Assembly: GCF_023699475.1 (NCBI RefSeq)
Contig: NZ_JALXFV010000008.1
Span: 658,583-722,582, forward strand
DNA length: 64,000 bases
Source of the DNA: Halomarina rubra
Lineage (GTDB): Archaea > Halobacteriota > Halobacteria > Halobacteriales > Haloarculaceae
Direction: 5' to 3'
Shown here: piece by piece, positions 7,851 through 17,896 of the stretch
Layout: every line of letters begins with the position of its first letter
Position numbering within the stretch: the stretch's first letter is position 1
Program-made: the position numbers and the translations under genes
Notes under the pieces: model-generated
Seen by the model: the letters and a program-made list of their open reading frames with translations, nothing else
The model's database searches: none
Told to the model about the DNA's origin: nothing

Positions 7851-8651
7851 CTACCAGAAACGCCCGGCGGGACCGCTCTTCTCCGGACGGACGCCCCACA
7901 GCGCGGCCGAGTGCATCTCGACGGGACTGAACGGAAGGTTGTCGCCCTGTCCGGCCATGTTCCACCACCGCTCCTCGTGGCGGTTCCAGTAGACGCCGTT
8001 GAAGTTGAACTCCGTGCAGTACCACGTCCCGTCGGTCGCCATGTCGAAGTCCACGGCCCACGTCGCCTCGGGGAACGCCGGGGCGATTCGCTCGGCGTAC
8101 GCACGGGGCCGGTCGAACGACACGCCGTCGAGGCGTTCTGCGAGGTAGTCGTAGTGGTCGCCACAGGTGAACGACCGATTCGGCGACGCCGGCGTCTGTC
8201 CGAGGACCGCCCCGTCGTCGACGAAGAACCGGACGCTCGGTCGACAGCCGTGGGTCGGGTGCGGGCAGAACGCGAGGTCCAGCCACTCGCGGACGACGAG
8301 GCCGCCGCCGTGGGGCCACCACTGCGCGTCGTTCTGCGAGAGGAGCGACGAGACGACGTCGTCGACCACCTCGGGCGTCGGTTCGGAGACGAACGACCCC
8401 TCGCGGAGTCTGACGGTGGCGGCCTTCCGCTCCGTGCGGACGAACGCCCGGTCGAGGTCGTGGTCGGCCATGAACGCGAGAATCGCGTCGGTGTCCCACG
8501 CGTAGCCGTGGGCGTCGTCGGTCTCCTCCAGCGCGACGAACTCGGTCTCGGGCACCGGCACGTCGAGCGCCGACAGCCGCGACCAGTAGTAGCTCAGCCG
8601 CGACCGTTCGTCCGCGAAGTCCGTCGGGTAGAGCGAGACGGGACCGACCAT
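7851..8651 (-). CDS. ATP-grasp-like protein (tentative), function unknown
   Basis: A 266-residue soluble protein. Its second half holds WAVDFDMATDGTWYCTEFNFNGVYWN (about residues 205-230), where the alternating acidic residues and the E-F-N-x-N pattern resemble the metal-binding strand of ATP-grasp enzymes or the CDC123/D123 group. FVRTERKAATVRL near residue 75 could be the nucleotide-binding lysine strand, and a Cys/His segment FCPHPTHGCRPSVRFF lies near 130. The fold call is inference from these patterns only, and no substrate can be proposed. The ATG at 8651 is chosen over a GTG at 8660. It is divergent from the TRASH regulator. Confidence 0.5.
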   Translation of the reverse strand: MVGPVSLYPTDFADERSRLSYYWSRLSALDVPVPETEFVALEETDDAHGYAWDTDAILAFMADHDLDRAFVRTERKAATVRLREGSFVSEPTPEVVDDVVSSLLSQNDAQWWPHGGGLVVREWLDLAFCPHPTHGCRPSVRFFVDDGAVLGQTPASPNRSFTCGDHYDYLAERLDGVSFDRPRAYAERIAPAFPEATWAVDFDMATDGTWYCTEFNFNGVYWNRHEERWWNMAGQGDNLPFSPVEMHSAALWGVRPEKSGPAGRFW

Positions 8652-8778
8652 ACGGCTCACTGACGGGTCGTCCGCATCAGTGCATCGGGGGCGTGACTCG
8701 ACGTCTCACGGCAGTCGCTTTCGAATCGAAACTCGAATCGCCGAAACCCTGTTGCGACCAAAGCACCTACCGAGGGGT

Positions 8779-9369
8779 ATGCCCGACCTCGACGACATCG
8801 ACCGGACCATCCTGCGACTGCTGGTCGAGGACGGTCGACGACCGTACAGCGACATCGCGGCGGCCGTCGACCTCTCGCCGCCGGCGGTCTCCGACCGCGT
8901 CTCACGCCTCCAGGAGTGGGGCGTCGTCCGGCGGTTCACCGCGGACGTCGACCGCTCGCGACTGCGCGACGGCGTCTCCGTCCTCGTCACGCTCGACCTC
9001 GCGCCGAACACCGTCGAGACGACGCGTGCGGCGCTCGTCGGCGACGAGGCGGTCGAACACGTGTTCACGACGGCCGAGGGGTCGTTGGTCGCCTCGCTCC
9101 GCATCCCCGACGGCGACGTGCGTGGCTACCTGGAGGAGACCATCGACTACGACGCGGTGCGCGACCTGGCGGTGTCGTTGCTCACCGCGACGTCGTGGTC
9201 GCCCGGCCTCGGCGCGGCGGAGTTCGCCCCCGAGTGCGCCGAGTGTGGCAACACGGTGACCGCCGAAGGCGAGACGCTGACCCTCGGCGGCGAGTCGTAC
9301 CACTTCTGTTGCTCGTCGTGTGCGGGGCGGTTCGAAGAGCGCTACGAGGAACTGGAGTCAGGGGTGTAG
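8779..9369 (+). CDS. Lrp/AsnC-family regulator with C-terminal TRASH metal-binding domain
   Basis: A 196-residue DNA-binding protein. Residues 1-60 are an AsnC/Lrp winged helix (DIDRTILRLLVEDGRRPYSDIA, recognition helix PPAVSDRVSRLQEWG), the middle resembles the Lrp effector domain, and residues 149-190 form a TRASH zinc-ribbon-like domain with C153, C156, C177, C178 and C181. TRASH-linked Lrp regulators are known in archaea to sense copper and control CopA and its chaperone, and those genes follow directly here. Start at ATG 8779; an earlier in-frame start would add 33 basic residues. Whether it activates or represses cannot be seen from sequence. Confidence 0.88.
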   Translation: MPDLDDIDRTILRLLVEDGRRPYSDIAAAVDLSPPAVSDRVSRLQEWGVVRRFTADVDRSRLRDGVSVLVTLDLAPNTVETTRAALVGDEAVEHVFTTAEGSLVASLRIPDGDVRGYLEETIDYDAVRDLAVSLLTATSWSPGLGAAEFAPECAECGNTVTAEGETLTLGGESYHFCCSSCAGRFEERYEELESGV

Positions 9370-9412
9370 GTCGAGCGGTCGAGAGAAGGCGCACCAGCGA
9401 CGTCGTCGGTCG

Positions 9413-9610
9413 TTACGCGCTGGCGTCGTAGCCCGCACCTTCGACGGCGGCGACGAGCGCATCGGTGTCGGCCTCGCCCTCGACGGTCGCCGTCTCGGCT
9501 TCGTTGTCGGCACTCGCTGACTCGACGCCGTCGACGGCCTCCAGCGCCTCCTCGACGCTCTGCTCGCAGTGTCCACAGCTCATCCCGGTGACGGTGAGTG
9601 TCTTCGCCAT
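9413..9610 (-). CDS. copZ: CopZ-like copper metallochaperone
   Basis: A 65-residue single heavy-metal-associated (HMA) domain with the metal site MSCGHC (C12 and C15) after the first strand. Length and fold match CopZ/Atx1 chaperones, which carry Cu(I) in the cytoplasm and hand it to a P-type ATPase. It is read from the ATG at 9610, divergently from copA with 139 bases between starts, and converges with the TRASH regulator gene. Binding of another soft metal is possible but less likely given the neighbours. Confidence 0.88.
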   Translation of the reverse strand: MAKTLTVTGMSCGHCEQSVEEALEAVDGVESASADNEAETATVEGEADTDALVAAVEGAGYDASA

Positions 9611-9749
9611 GCGTGTCGATTGCAGCCACAGACACTTGTACCTGCACGATACGTCGCGACGATAGAGTTTGGAATCGTAAGTTCGAGCACTTCTCGGCGA
9701 TACAATCGAAGTCACAATCCGGTTGAACCTCGGTCCCGTCTAGTCCAGT

Positions 9750-12428
9750 ATGAGCTACCGCCGCGAACGCCTCGCGATAACCGGGATGAGCTGTGCGAAC
9801 TGCTCGTCATCGGTGACCGAGGCGCTCGAATCGCTGGAGGGGGTGAGGGAGGCGAACGTCAACTTCGCCACCGACGAGGGGACCGTCGAGTACGACCCCG
9901 AGGTCACGTCGCTGGCCGACGTCTACGACGCCGTCGACGACGCGGGGTACGCCGCCGTCGACGACACCGTCCGCGTCACCGTCACCGACATGTCGTGTGC
10001 GAACTGCTCGCAGGCGGTCGGCGAGTCGCTGCTGGACACGCCCGGCGTGATTTCGGCGGACGTCAACTTCGCCACCGACGAGGGGCGGGTCCGGTACAAC
10101 CCCGAGGAGGCCTCGCGGTCGGACCTCTACGACGCCATCGAGCGGGCAGGCTACTCCCCGGTCCGCGACGACGGTGCGGACGGGAGCGGGACGGACGAAG
10201 ACGGTGACACCGAGAGTCGCGCCGACGCCGCGCGCCGCGCCGAGGTCCGCCACCAGCGGAACCTCGTCCTGTTCGGTGCGGCGCTGTCGCTGCCGCTGCT
10301 CGGGATGATGGTGCTCGAACTGTTCGCACCGGGGACGCTCCCCGAGACCATCCCCGGCACGGACCTCGCGATGGGGTGGGTCGCGTTCGCGCTAGCGACG
10401 CCAGTCCAGGTCGTCCTCGGCCGGGAGTTCTACGTCAACTCCTACAAGGCGGTCGTCCGCAACCGGGCCGCGAACATGGACGTGCTCATCGCGCTCGGCT
10501 CTTCGACGGCGTACCTCTACTCCGTCGCGGCGCTCGCGGGCCTCATCGCGCAGGCGGGGCTGTACTTCGACACCGCCGCGCTCATCCTCGTGTTCATCAC
10601 GCTGGGCAACTACCTCGAAGCCCGCTCGAAGAGCCAGGCCGGCGCGGCGCTCAAGCGCCTGCTCGAACTCGAAGCCGACACCGCGACCGTGGTGGACTAC
10701 TCGGAAGAGTCGGGTGCGAGCGACGAACGCGAGGTCCCGCTCGACGAGGTGCAGGAGGGCGACTACCTGAAGGTTCGTCCCGGCGAGAAGGTGCCGACCG
10801 ACGCCGAGGTCGTCGAGGGCGAGTCCGCCGTCGACGAGTCGATGGTGACCGGCGAGTCCGTCCCCGTCGAGAAAGCGCCCGGCGACGAGGTCGTCGGGGC
10901 GACGGTCAACCAGAACGGCGCACTCGTCGTCCGCGCGACGAAGGTCGGGGCCGACACCGCGCTCCAGCAGATCGTCGAGCAGGTCCGGGATGCCCAGTCC
11001 CGTCAGCCCGACATCCAGCGCGTCGCCGACCGCATCAGCGCGTACTTCGTCCCCGCGGTCATCCTCAACGCGCTGTTCTGGGCGGCCGTCTGGTACCTGT
11101 TCCCCGAGGCGCTCGCGGGAGTCGTCGACGCCCTCCCGCTGTGGCGTCTCGTGGGAGGTGGCCCGGCCGCCGCCGCGACGGGCGCGGCCGGTATCTCGGC
11201 GTTCGAGTTCTCGGTCGTCGTGTTCGCCAGTGCGGTGCTCATCGCGTGTCCCTGTGCGCTCGGACTCGCGACGCCCGCCGCGACGATGGTCGGCACCACC
11301 ATCGGCGCACAGAACGGCGTGCTGTTCAAGGGCGGTGACGTGCTCGAACGCGTCCGCGACGTCGACACCGTCGTGTTCGACAAGACGGGCACGCTGACGA
11401 AAGGCGAGATGGAACTGACCGACGTCGTGGCCGTCGGCGCTCGTAGCGACGGCGGTGACGCCGACGCCGCGACGGCGGCCGACGGCGGGCAACTCGAACA
11501 CGCCGACGAGTCGCTGGACGACGCCGAACTGCTCCGCCTCGCCGCCAGCGCCGAACGCGACAGCGAACACCCGCTCGCGCGGGCCATCGTCGAGGGGGCC
11601 GAGGAACGCAGCGTCGACCTCGTCAGCCCCGACTCCTTCGAGAACGTCCCCGGTCACGGCGTCCGCGCGACCGTCGAGGACCGCGAGGTGCTCGTCGGCA
11701 ACCGTAAACTGCTCGCCGACGCCGGTATCGACGTCGCTCCCGCCGAGGAGACCGCCGAGCGTCTCGAATCCGAGGGGAAGACGGCGATGTTCGTGGCGAG
11801 CGTGCCCGCGGGCGCGAACGACGGTCAGGTCGTCGGGGTCCTCGCCAACGCCGACACCGTCAAAGAGACCTCGAAGGAAGCCGTCCGGACGCTCCGCGAG
11901 CGCGGGACCGACGTGTGGCTCATCACCGGCGACAACGAGCGGACCGCCCGCGCCGTCGCCGAGACGGTCGGCATCGACCCCGAGCACGTCCACGCCGAGG
12001 TGCTCCCCGGCGACAAGGCCGACGCCATCACGGAGTTCCAGTCCGACGGGCGAGAGGCGATGATGGTCGGCGACGGCGTCAACGACGCGCCCGCACTGGC
12101 GGCCGCGTACGTGGGCGTCGCCATCGGGTCGGGGACCGACGTCGCCATCGAGGCCGCCGACGTGACGCTGATGCGCGACGACCCGGTGGACGTGGTCCGC
12201 GCCATCCGCATCTCCGAGGGGACGCTCTCGAAGATCAAGCAGAACCTGTTCTGGGCGCTGGGCTACAACACGGCGATGATTCCGCTCGCCTCCCTCGGCC
12301 TGCTCCAACCGGTGCTCGCGGCGGGCGCGATGGCCTTCTCGAGCGTCAGCGTGCTCACCAACAGCCTGCTGTTCCGCAGCTACGACCCCGAGGAGGACTA
12401 CCGACTGCTCGGGTTCCTCCGGCGCTGA
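9750..12428 (+). CDS. copA: Copper-translocating P1B-type ATPase
   Basis: An 892-residue membrane ATPase that exports soft metal ions, here probably Cu(I). It has two N-terminal HMA domains with MSCANC at residues 13-18 and 81-86, about eight membrane helices, the intramembrane metal site C500-P-C502, the phosphorylation motif D544-KTGT, an HP-type segment (DSEHPLA) in the nucleotide domain, and G774-D-G-V-N-D-A-P. CPC with paired MxCxxC domains is the CopA subgroup. A Gly/Asp-rich linker follows the second HMA domain and an acidic insert lies after DKTGT, both normal halophile expansions. The neighbouring chaperone and TRASH regulator complete a copper-homeostasis unit. Confidence 0.95.
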   Translation: MSYRRERLAITGMSCANCSSSVTEALESLEGVREANVNFATDEGTVEYDPEVTSLADVYDAVDDAGYAAVDDTVRVTVTDMSCANCSQAVGESLLDTPGVISADVNFATDEGRVRYNPEEASRSDLYDAIERAGYSPVRDDGADGSGTDEDGDTESRADAARRAEVRHQRNLVLFGAALSLPLLGMMVLELFAPGTLPETIPGTDLAMGWVAFALATPVQVVLGREFYVNSYKAVVRNRAANMDVLIALGSSTAYLYSVAALAGLIAQAGLYFDTAALILVFITLGNYLEARSKSQAGAALKRLLELEADTATVVDYSEESGASDEREVPLDEVQEGDYLKVRPGEKVPTDAEVVEGESAVDESMVTGESVPVEKAPGDEVVGATVNQNGALVVRATKVGADTALQQIVEQVRDAQSRQPDIQRVADRISAYFVPAVILNALFWAAVWYLFPEALAGVVDALPLWRLVGGGPAAAATGAAGISAFEFSVVVFASAVLIACPCALGLATPAATMVGTTIGAQNGVLFKGGDVLERVRDVDTVVFDKTGTLTKGEMELTDVVAVGARSDGGDADAATAADGGQLEHADESLDDAELLRLAASAERDSEHPLARAIVEGAEERSVDLVSPDSFENVPGHGVRATVEDREVLVGNRKLLADAGIDVAPAEETAERLESEGKTAMFVASVPAGANDGQVVGVLANADTVKETSKEAVRTLRERGTDVWLITGDNERTARAVAETVGIDPEHVHAEVLPGDKADAITEFQSDGREAMMVGDGVNDAPALAAAYVGVAIGSGTDVAIEAADVTLMRDDPVDVVRAIRISEGTLSKIKQNLFWALGYNTAMIPLASLGLLQPVLAAGAMAFSSVSVLTNSLLFRSYDPEEDYRLLGFLRR

Positions 12429-12468
12429 GCGAACGCGTCTCCCACCGAACGCTGACTGTAGCCTCCTC

Positions 12469-13923
12469 CTACCGCCCCCCCGAAACGTGCTCCGAGTCGG
12501 ACGGCTCCGCCGGGCCGGTCGAGGCACTCGCCGGTTCGTCTCCCGTGACGAGCGCGTCGCGTTCGAGTCGCCCGAGCAGGACGACGACGGGACCGAACAG
12601 CACACCGGCGACGACGAACGGCGTCCAGAAGCCGACCCCCGAGTAGAGCGCTCCCGCGAGCGCGGGGCCGACGGTTCGAGCGAGACTGCCGGCGCTCTGG
12701 GTGAGACCGAACGCACCGCCCTGCGTCTCCGCGCTCGCCGTCCGCGAGACGAGTGCGTTGAGCGAGACGTTCGTCAGCGCGTTGCCGAACGCCAACGGCG
12801 TGGCGACGAGCGCGAGCGCCACCGACGCACCCGTCTGCCACGGTTCGAGGCCCGCGAACGCGACGAGTTCGAGGCTCCGCCCCCAGTCGGCGGCGAACGG
12901 CACCAGGCCGAGCGTCACGAACTGGACGGTCGCCCCGGTGACGGCCAGTCGGTACTCGCCGAAGCGGTCGGTCAGCGGGCCGACGAGACCGCCCTGTACG
13001 ACGGCGATGACGACGCCGAAGTAGGTGAGCAGGAGGGCGTTCTCGGCGGTGCCGAAGGCGAGCAGGTCGTTGGTCAGGAAGATGAACTGGCTCTCGAACG
13101 CCGAGAAGGCGAACGACGCGACGAAGAAGGAGACGACGAGCACGCCGAGCGCGGGCGTTCGGAGCGCGCCGACCAGCGCCTCGATACGCGACTGGTCGCC
13201 CGTCTCCGAGCGCGTGCGGTCGGGTTCGGGGAGGACGACGGCGGCGACGACGAGGTTGACGGCGGTGAGCGCGGCGGCGACGAAACTCGGCAGCGTGAAC
13301 TCGGTGATGGGGGCCCACGGCACCAGCGCGCCGACGGTGTCGAGTGCGGGGCCGCTGGCGGCGAGACCACCGATGGCCGGGCCGAAGATGAACCCCAACC
13401 CGAACGCCGCACCGAGCAGGCCGAGGCCACGCGCGCGCTCCTCCGGGGGTGTGATGTCAGCGATGTACGCCTGGGCGGTGGCGATGTTCCCGCCCATCGC
13501 GCCGGCCAGCGCGCGGGCCAGGAACAGTATCACCAGTCCGTTCGCGGCTCCGACGAGCGAGCCGAGTTCTCCCGCGAGGCCGAACAGCGTCCACGCGAGC
13601 GTACTCCCGAACAGCGAGATGAGGATGACCGGGCGGCGGCCGCGTTCGTCGGACAGCCGACCGAGTAGCGGCGCGAACACGAACTGGAACAGCGAGTAGA
13701 CCGCGACGAGGAGGCTCCCGACGAACTCGTTCGCGCCGAACGAGAGCGCGTACAGCGGGATGACGGGGATGAGGATGCCGAACCCCAGCAAATCGACGAA
13801 CACGACGAGAAAGAGCGTCGCGAGCGCCCGCCCCTGGTCGACGTCGGTGTTCGCGTCCGGTCCCGACTCGGTCCCGTCCGGGCCCGCCCCGCCCCGGGAA
13901 CCGCTCACCGCGCGCCCCTCCAC
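12469..13923 (-). CDS. MFS transporter, TetA-like multidrug efflux type
   Basis: A 484-residue major-facilitator protein with 12 predicted helices. Motif A (GRLSDERGRRPVIL, loop 2-3) is intact, the first helix contains the FVDLLGFGILIPVIPLYA pattern of TetA-type drug:proton antiporters, and a motif-C-like GLGFIFGPAIGG lies in helix 5. The N terminus carries about 30 acidic soluble residues. The start is read as GTG at 13923; a GTG five codons later (13908) is equally possible. The substrate is unknown. It converges with copA (40 bases), so the two are not an operon. Confidence 0.85.
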   Translation of the reverse strand: MEGRAVSGSRGGAGPDGTESGPDANTDVDQGRALATLFLVVFVDLLGFGILIPVIPLYALSFGANEFVGSLLVAVYSLFQFVFAPLLGRLSDERGRRPVILISLFGSTLAWTLFGLAGELGSLVGAANGLVILFLARALAGAMGGNIATAQAYIADITPPEERARGLGLLGAAFGLGFIFGPAIGGLAASGPALDTVGALVPWAPITEFTLPSFVAAALTAVNLVVAAVVLPEPDRTRSETGDQSRIEALVGALRTPALGVLVVSFFVASFAFSAFESQFIFLTNDLLAFGTAENALLLTYFGVVIAVVQGGLVGPLTDRFGEYRLAVTGATVQFVTLGLVPFAADWGRSLELVAFAGLEPWQTGASVALALVATPLAFGNALTNVSLNALVSRTASAETQGGAFGLTQSAGSLARTVGPALAGALYSGVGFWTPFVVAGVLFGPVVVLLGRLERDALVTGDEPASASTGPAEPSDSEHVSGGR

Positions 13924-14069
13924 GCCGACGGTCCGTCCATACTACTCGGTGACCACCGGGCGCGAAAGCAGTGTCGGCGGGCCGACCCCGACGGGGGCCG
14001 TCACCGACGTCGCTCTCGCGACACCACCCCGTTGCAAAGATTCAACAAGTACGAGTCGATGAAAGAATC

Positions 14070-14795
14070 ATGGACGAGAACGAATCGCCCGCCGTCCGCC
14101 TCGACGGCGTCCACAAGCGCTACGGCGAGGTCGTCGCGCTCGACGGTCTCTCGCTGTCGGTCGACCGCGGCGAACTGTTCGGCTTCCTCGGCGCGAACGG
14201 CGCGGGGAAGACGACGACCATCAAACTGCTGACGGGTCAGCGCACGCCGGACGCGGGGTCGGTGTCGGTGCTGGGACGGGACCCGAGCGACGACCCTGTG
14301 GAGACGCGCCGCCACCTCGGCGTCCTCCCCGAACGCGAGGACCCGCCGAGTTTCGTGACGCCGCGGGAGTACTTCGCGTTCGTCGGGCGCGTCCGCGACA
14401 TCGACGAGGAGACGCTCGACGCGCGCATCGACGGCTGGACCCACCGTTTCGGGTTCCGCGACCAACTCGACACGCTCTGTACGGACCTCTCGCGGGGACA
14501 GCGCCAGAAGGTGATGATCACCGCGTCGTTCCTCCACGAACCCGACCTCGTGTTCATCGACGAACCGCTCGCCAACCTCGACCCCGTCATGCAAGAGCGC
14601 CTCAAAGCGTTCCTCGTCGACTACACGAGCGAGGACAACACGGTCTTCCTCTCGACGCACCACGTCGACGTCGCAGAGGGGATATGTTCGCGGGTGGGTA
14701 TCCTCCGGGACGGTCGCCTCGCCGACGACCGGCGACCCGACGACGAGGACGGCCGCCTGCTCGACGCGTTCTTCGACGGGGTGCGTTCGGAGTGA
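14070..14795 (+). CDS. ABC transporter ATP-binding protein
   Basis: A 241-residue ABC ATPase with Walker A GANGAGKTT near residue 42, signature LSRGQRQK near 137, Walker B LVFIDEPLANLD near 160 and the switch His in STHHVD near 193. It lacks extra domains and belongs to the single-NBD exporter type (CcmA/NatA-like). The ATG at 14070 is chosen; upstream codons in frame are basic and unlike the family. The stop overlaps the permease start by four bases (GTGA), so the two are translationally coupled and form one transporter. Confidence 0.9.
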   Translation: MDENESPAVRLDGVHKRYGEVVALDGLSLSVDRGELFGFLGANGAGKTTTIKLLTGQRTPDAGSVSVLGRDPSDDPVETRRHLGVLPEREDPPSFVTPREYFAFVGRVRDIDEETLDARIDGWTHRFGFRDQLDTLCTDLSRGQRQKVMITASFLHEPDLVFIDEPLANLDPVMQERLKAFLVDYTSEDNTVFLSTHHVDVAEGICSRVGILRDGRLADDRRPDDEDGRLLDAFFDGVRSE

Positions 14796-16219
14796 GTGCG
14801 GGTCGGGCGGACGGCCTGTTCTGGGCGCTGTTCCGCGAGGAGTGGCGACTCCACGCCGACCTGTTCGGCGGGCGGCGGTTCGCGGCGTTCCCGGCGTTCG
14901 TCACCCTTCTCGCCGCCGCGGCGCTGTACGGCCTCCACGTCGTCGGGACGCCGCTGGCGGACTCGCTGGCGGGCCTGCACGCGCTCGTGTTCGTCTTCGG
15001 CCTCCAGACCGGGGCCGTCGCCTTCGTCTCCTCTGACGCCCTCGACAGCCTGCTGGGAGACGTGACGTTACTGCTCTCCTCGTCGCGGACGCTCCCCGTC
15101 TCCGAGCGGCGCATCTACGCGCTGTTCCTCCTGAAGGACGCGCTGTACTACTCGCTGCTGTTTCTCGCACCGCTGGCGCTCGCGGTGGCGGGCGTCGGCG
15201 TCGCGACGGGGCGACTCGACCTCGTCGTGCGCGCGCCGCTGTTGCTGGCGACGCTCGCGGGGACGTTCTCGCTCGGTCTCGCGACGACGCTCGTCGGTAT
15301 CGGCCTCGGGCGACGCGGCGTCGTCGGGCGTGTCCTGCTCGCGGGCTGCGTGCTGGGCGTAGTGGGGGCGCTCTGGAAGGGGGTGCCCGTCGTCGCGTAC
15401 TCGCCGTACGGCGTGTTCGCCACGTTCGACCCGCTCCGTGCGGTGGTCGCGCTGGTCACGGTGAGCGGCGCCGGCGTGCTCGGCTGGTGGCTGTTCGACC
15501 CCGACCACGAGCGCCGCGCCCGGACGACCCGCGACCGCTTCGACGCGCTCTCGGAGCGACTGGGCGACCCGCTGGCCGCCCGGTCGCTGCTCGAACTCCA
15601 CCGCTCGGGTGGCGGCGTCGTGAAGGTCGTCGTCTCGACGGCCATCGTCGCGGGCGTCGCCGTCGCGCTCCTCGAACTCGTGAGCCGGGTCGTCGGCGAG
15701 CCACCGGCACCCGCCATCGCGCTCGGCGCTATCCTCGCGCTGACGGCGTTCACGACGTACAACTGGTTGACCCAGTTCGACTCGCTGGAGGAGTACCGCA
15801 CCCTCCCGCTGTCGGTCGGGGACGTGTTCCGGGCGAAGGCGCTCGGGTTCGCGCTGTTGCTCCCCGTCGGCGGCGCGGGCTACCTCGCGACGGCGCTGTA
15901 CGTCGGCGTGACGGTCGTCGAACTCGCCGTCGGGGGCGTCCTCTTCCTCGGCGTCTCGGCGTACCTGTTCGGCGTCACCGTCCTCCTCGCGGGCGTCGAA
16001 CCCAACGAGTTCCTCTTCGATACGGTGCTGTTCGCGACGTTCACGCTGTGCGTCGTGGTGGCGCTCGTCCCCGTGCTGGTCGCTGGCCTCGTACTCCCGC
16101 TGACCGCGACGCTCGCTGCGGGCGTCGTCGCGGAGTCGCTCCTCCTCGGAGCCGTCGGCGTCCTCGCGCTCCGTCGGGCCGCTCCGCGCTGGGAAGCGCG
16201 GTTGCTCCACGACTCATAA
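14792..16219 (+). CDS. ABC transporter permease, multi-span
   Basis: A 475-residue, strongly hydrophobic protein with about a dozen membrane segments in two blocks, separated by a soluble stretch near residues 220-270 that contains a charged region (DPDHERRARTTRDRFD). It is the natural membrane partner of the ATPase just upstream. The start is the GTG at 14792, overlapping the ATPase stop as GTGA; earlier in-frame starts lie inside the ATPase gene and give Arg-rich sequence. Cargo is unknown. Confidence 0.82.
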   Translation: MSAGRADGLFWALFREEWRLHADLFGGRRFAAFPAFVTLLAAAALYGLHVVGTPLADSLAGLHALVFVFGLQTGAVAFVSSDALDSLLGDVTLLLSSSRTLPVSERRIYALFLLKDALYYSLLFLAPLALAVAGVGVATGRLDLVVRAPLLLATLAGTFSLGLATTLVGIGLGRRGVVGRVLLAGCVLGVVGALWKGVPVVAYSPYGVFATFDPLRAVVALVTVSGAGVLGWWLFDPDHERRARTTRDRFDALSERLGDPLAARSLLELHRSGGGVVKVVVSTAIVAGVAVALLELVSRVVGEPPAPAIALGAILALTAFTTYNWLTQFDSLEEYRTLPLSVGDVFRAKALGFALLLPVGGAGYLATALYVGVTVVELAVGGVLFLGVSAYLFGVTVLLAGVEPNEFLFDTVLFATFTLCVVVALVPVLVAGLVLPLTATLAAGVVAESLLLGAVGVLALRRAAPRWEARLLHDS

Positions 16220-16277
16220 CACCCCGAGTTGTGCAAGCGTCGGTTGTCCGTGCGCCCCCCGTGACGCTTCGAGCACG

Positions 16278-16322
16278 ATGCAGGACGACGCAGCCGTTCG
16301 GTACGGAGGTCGACCGTGGTAA
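16278..16322 (+). CDS. Possible 14-codon leader ORF ending on the symporter start
   Basis: ATG at 16278 opens the peptide MQDDAAVRYGGRPW, whose TAA stop lies two bases past the symporter GTG at 16316. The Shine-Dalgarno-like GGAGGT at 16305-16310 lies inside it, five bases before that GTG. The arrangement allows translation of the leader to feed ribosomes onto the symporter start. It may also be chance. Confidence 0.35.
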   Translation: MQDDAAVRYGGRPW

Positions 16323-17788
16323 CGCTCACGAGTCCGTTCGTGCTCATCATGGTCGCGTACTTCCTCCTGACCGTCGGCATCGCCTACTGGTCGGGCCGGA
16401 ACAGCGACGCGACGTACACCGAGTTCACCCTGGCAGGACGGAACCTCTCGTTCCCGGTGTACATGATGACGTACTTCGCGACGTTCACCGGCGGGGGGCT
16501 CACCATGGGTATCGCCCAACAGGCGTTCCTCTCGGGTATCAGCGCCCAGTGGTACGCGATGGCTCAGGGTCTCGCCTGGATGTCGGTGACCGTGCTCGTC
16601 GGCTTTCTCTACGCGTTCGACGTCGTGAGCGTCCCCGAACTACTCGGCCGGGCGTTCGGCGACCGAACGAAGTACTTCGCCGCGCTGTTCACCGTCGTCG
16701 GGCAGGTGGCGCTGACCGCCGGTCAGACCATCGGGATGGCGTCGGTCATCTCCGTCTCGCTCGACGTGCCCCTCCAACTGGCGTTCTGGGCGAGCACGCT
16801 CGTGTTCGTCGGCATCACCGTCTACGGCGGGATGCACTCCGTGGCGTGGGCCGACACGCTCCACGGGAGCATCGTCATCGTCGGGATGTTCCTCGCGGTC
16901 CCCATCGCGCTCTCGAACGCCGGTGGGTGGGGGGCGGTGACCACGGGCCTCCCCGAAGGTCACATGAACTGGTTCGGCGTCGGCCTCGTCCAGATCGGGT
17001 CGTGGTACCTGATGTACCTCACCGTCGCGGGCGCACAACAGCAGATGCTCCAGCGGACGTGGTCGGCGAAGTCCAAACGTGTCGCCGTCGCCGGGACGTT
17101 CCTCGCTGGCGCGGTCATAACGGGCTACGGCGTTCTCACCGCCGCGAGCGGCATGATAGCGAGTTCGCAGGGTGCGGACATCGAGTCCTCGATGGCGTTC
17201 GCGTGGACGCTGAAGAACACGCTCCCGCCCGCACTGGGTGGGCTGTTGCTCGCGGCGGCCGTCGGAGCCATCATGAGCGGGGCGGACTCGTTCCTGCTCG
17301 CGGGCGCGACGACGTTCGTCAACGACCTCTACATCCCCGCACGCGGTGGCCGGGAGGGTCTGTCGGAGGCCCACCTGGTTCGGACGGTGCGCGTGACCAT
17401 CCTCGTGTTCGGTATCGGGGCGGCGCTCATCGCGCTCAGCGGCATCCGCATCATCACCATCAACACGCTCGGAATGGGCATCATGTCGGTGCTGTTCGCG
17501 GGTATCGTCTCGCTGCTGTGGAGTGGCACCCGTCGGGCCGCCGGACTCCCCGCGTTCGTCGTCGGTGGTCTCGTCTTCGTCGTCTGGCAGTTCCTCCTCG
17601 GCGAACCGACGCTGTTCGGCGAGGGGACGATGGAGTCGGCCGTCCCCGCGACGGCGGCGGCGCTGGTGACCTTGGTGGTTCTCAGTCTCGTCGGGAACGG
17701 CGAACGAGTCGACGTCGGTGCGGTCCGGTCGGGGACCACCGACGGTCCGGAGGTGAGTCGGCCGGTCGAGTCTCCGGGCGACGACTGA
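16316..17788 (+). CDS. Sodium:solute symporter (SSS family)
   Basis: A 490-residue protein with about 13 membrane helices of the SSS (SLC5-like) family, which use the sodium gradient, abundant in halophiles, to import organic solutes. Family segments include the N-terminal YWSGRNSDATYTEFTLAGRNLS and FTGGGLTMGIAQQAFLSG, the GQTIGMASV segment in the helix-4/5 region, and AIMSGADSFLLAGATTF (the conserved sodium-site serine region) near residue 325. It starts at GTG 16316 with a good Shine-Dalgarno (GGAGGT, spacing 5), unusual in this window. The C terminus has a short acidic soluble tail. Solute unknown. Confidence 0.9.
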   Translation: MVTLTSPFVLIMVAYFLLTVGIAYWSGRNSDATYTEFTLAGRNLSFPVYMMTYFATFTGGGLTMGIAQQAFLSGISAQWYAMAQGLAWMSVTVLVGFLYAFDVVSVPELLGRAFGDRTKYFAALFTVVGQVALTAGQTIGMASVISVSLDVPLQLAFWASTLVFVGITVYGGMHSVAWADTLHGSIVIVGMFLAVPIALSNAGGWGAVTTGLPEGHMNWFGVGLVQIGSWYLMYLTVAGAQQQMLQRTWSAKSKRVAVAGTFLAGAVITGYGVLTAASGMIASSQGADIESSMAFAWTLKNTLPPALGGLLLAAAVGAIMSGADSFLLAGATTFVNDLYIPARGGREGLSEAHLVRTVRVTILVFGIGAALIALSGIRIITINTLGMGIMSVLFAGIVSLLWSGTRRAAGLPAFVVGGLVFVVWQFLLGEPTLFGEGTMESAVPATAAALVTLVVLSLVGNGERVDVGAVRSGTTDGPEVSRPVESPGDD

Positions 17789-17896
17789 GTCCGGACGCAG
17801 CACCTGCTCACGGTGACCGAGAGTAGTGGTGAAACGATAGCCGGGCGGCCGACGGCGTGGCCGCTCGGGGGTCGAAACGGTCGGAGAACGTGTCGA

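Noticed and set aside
15487-17826. A 779-codon open frame on the plus strand across the ABC permease and symporter.
   Set aside because: It is Arg-rich, has no motif, and lies in another frame over two well supported membrane proteins.
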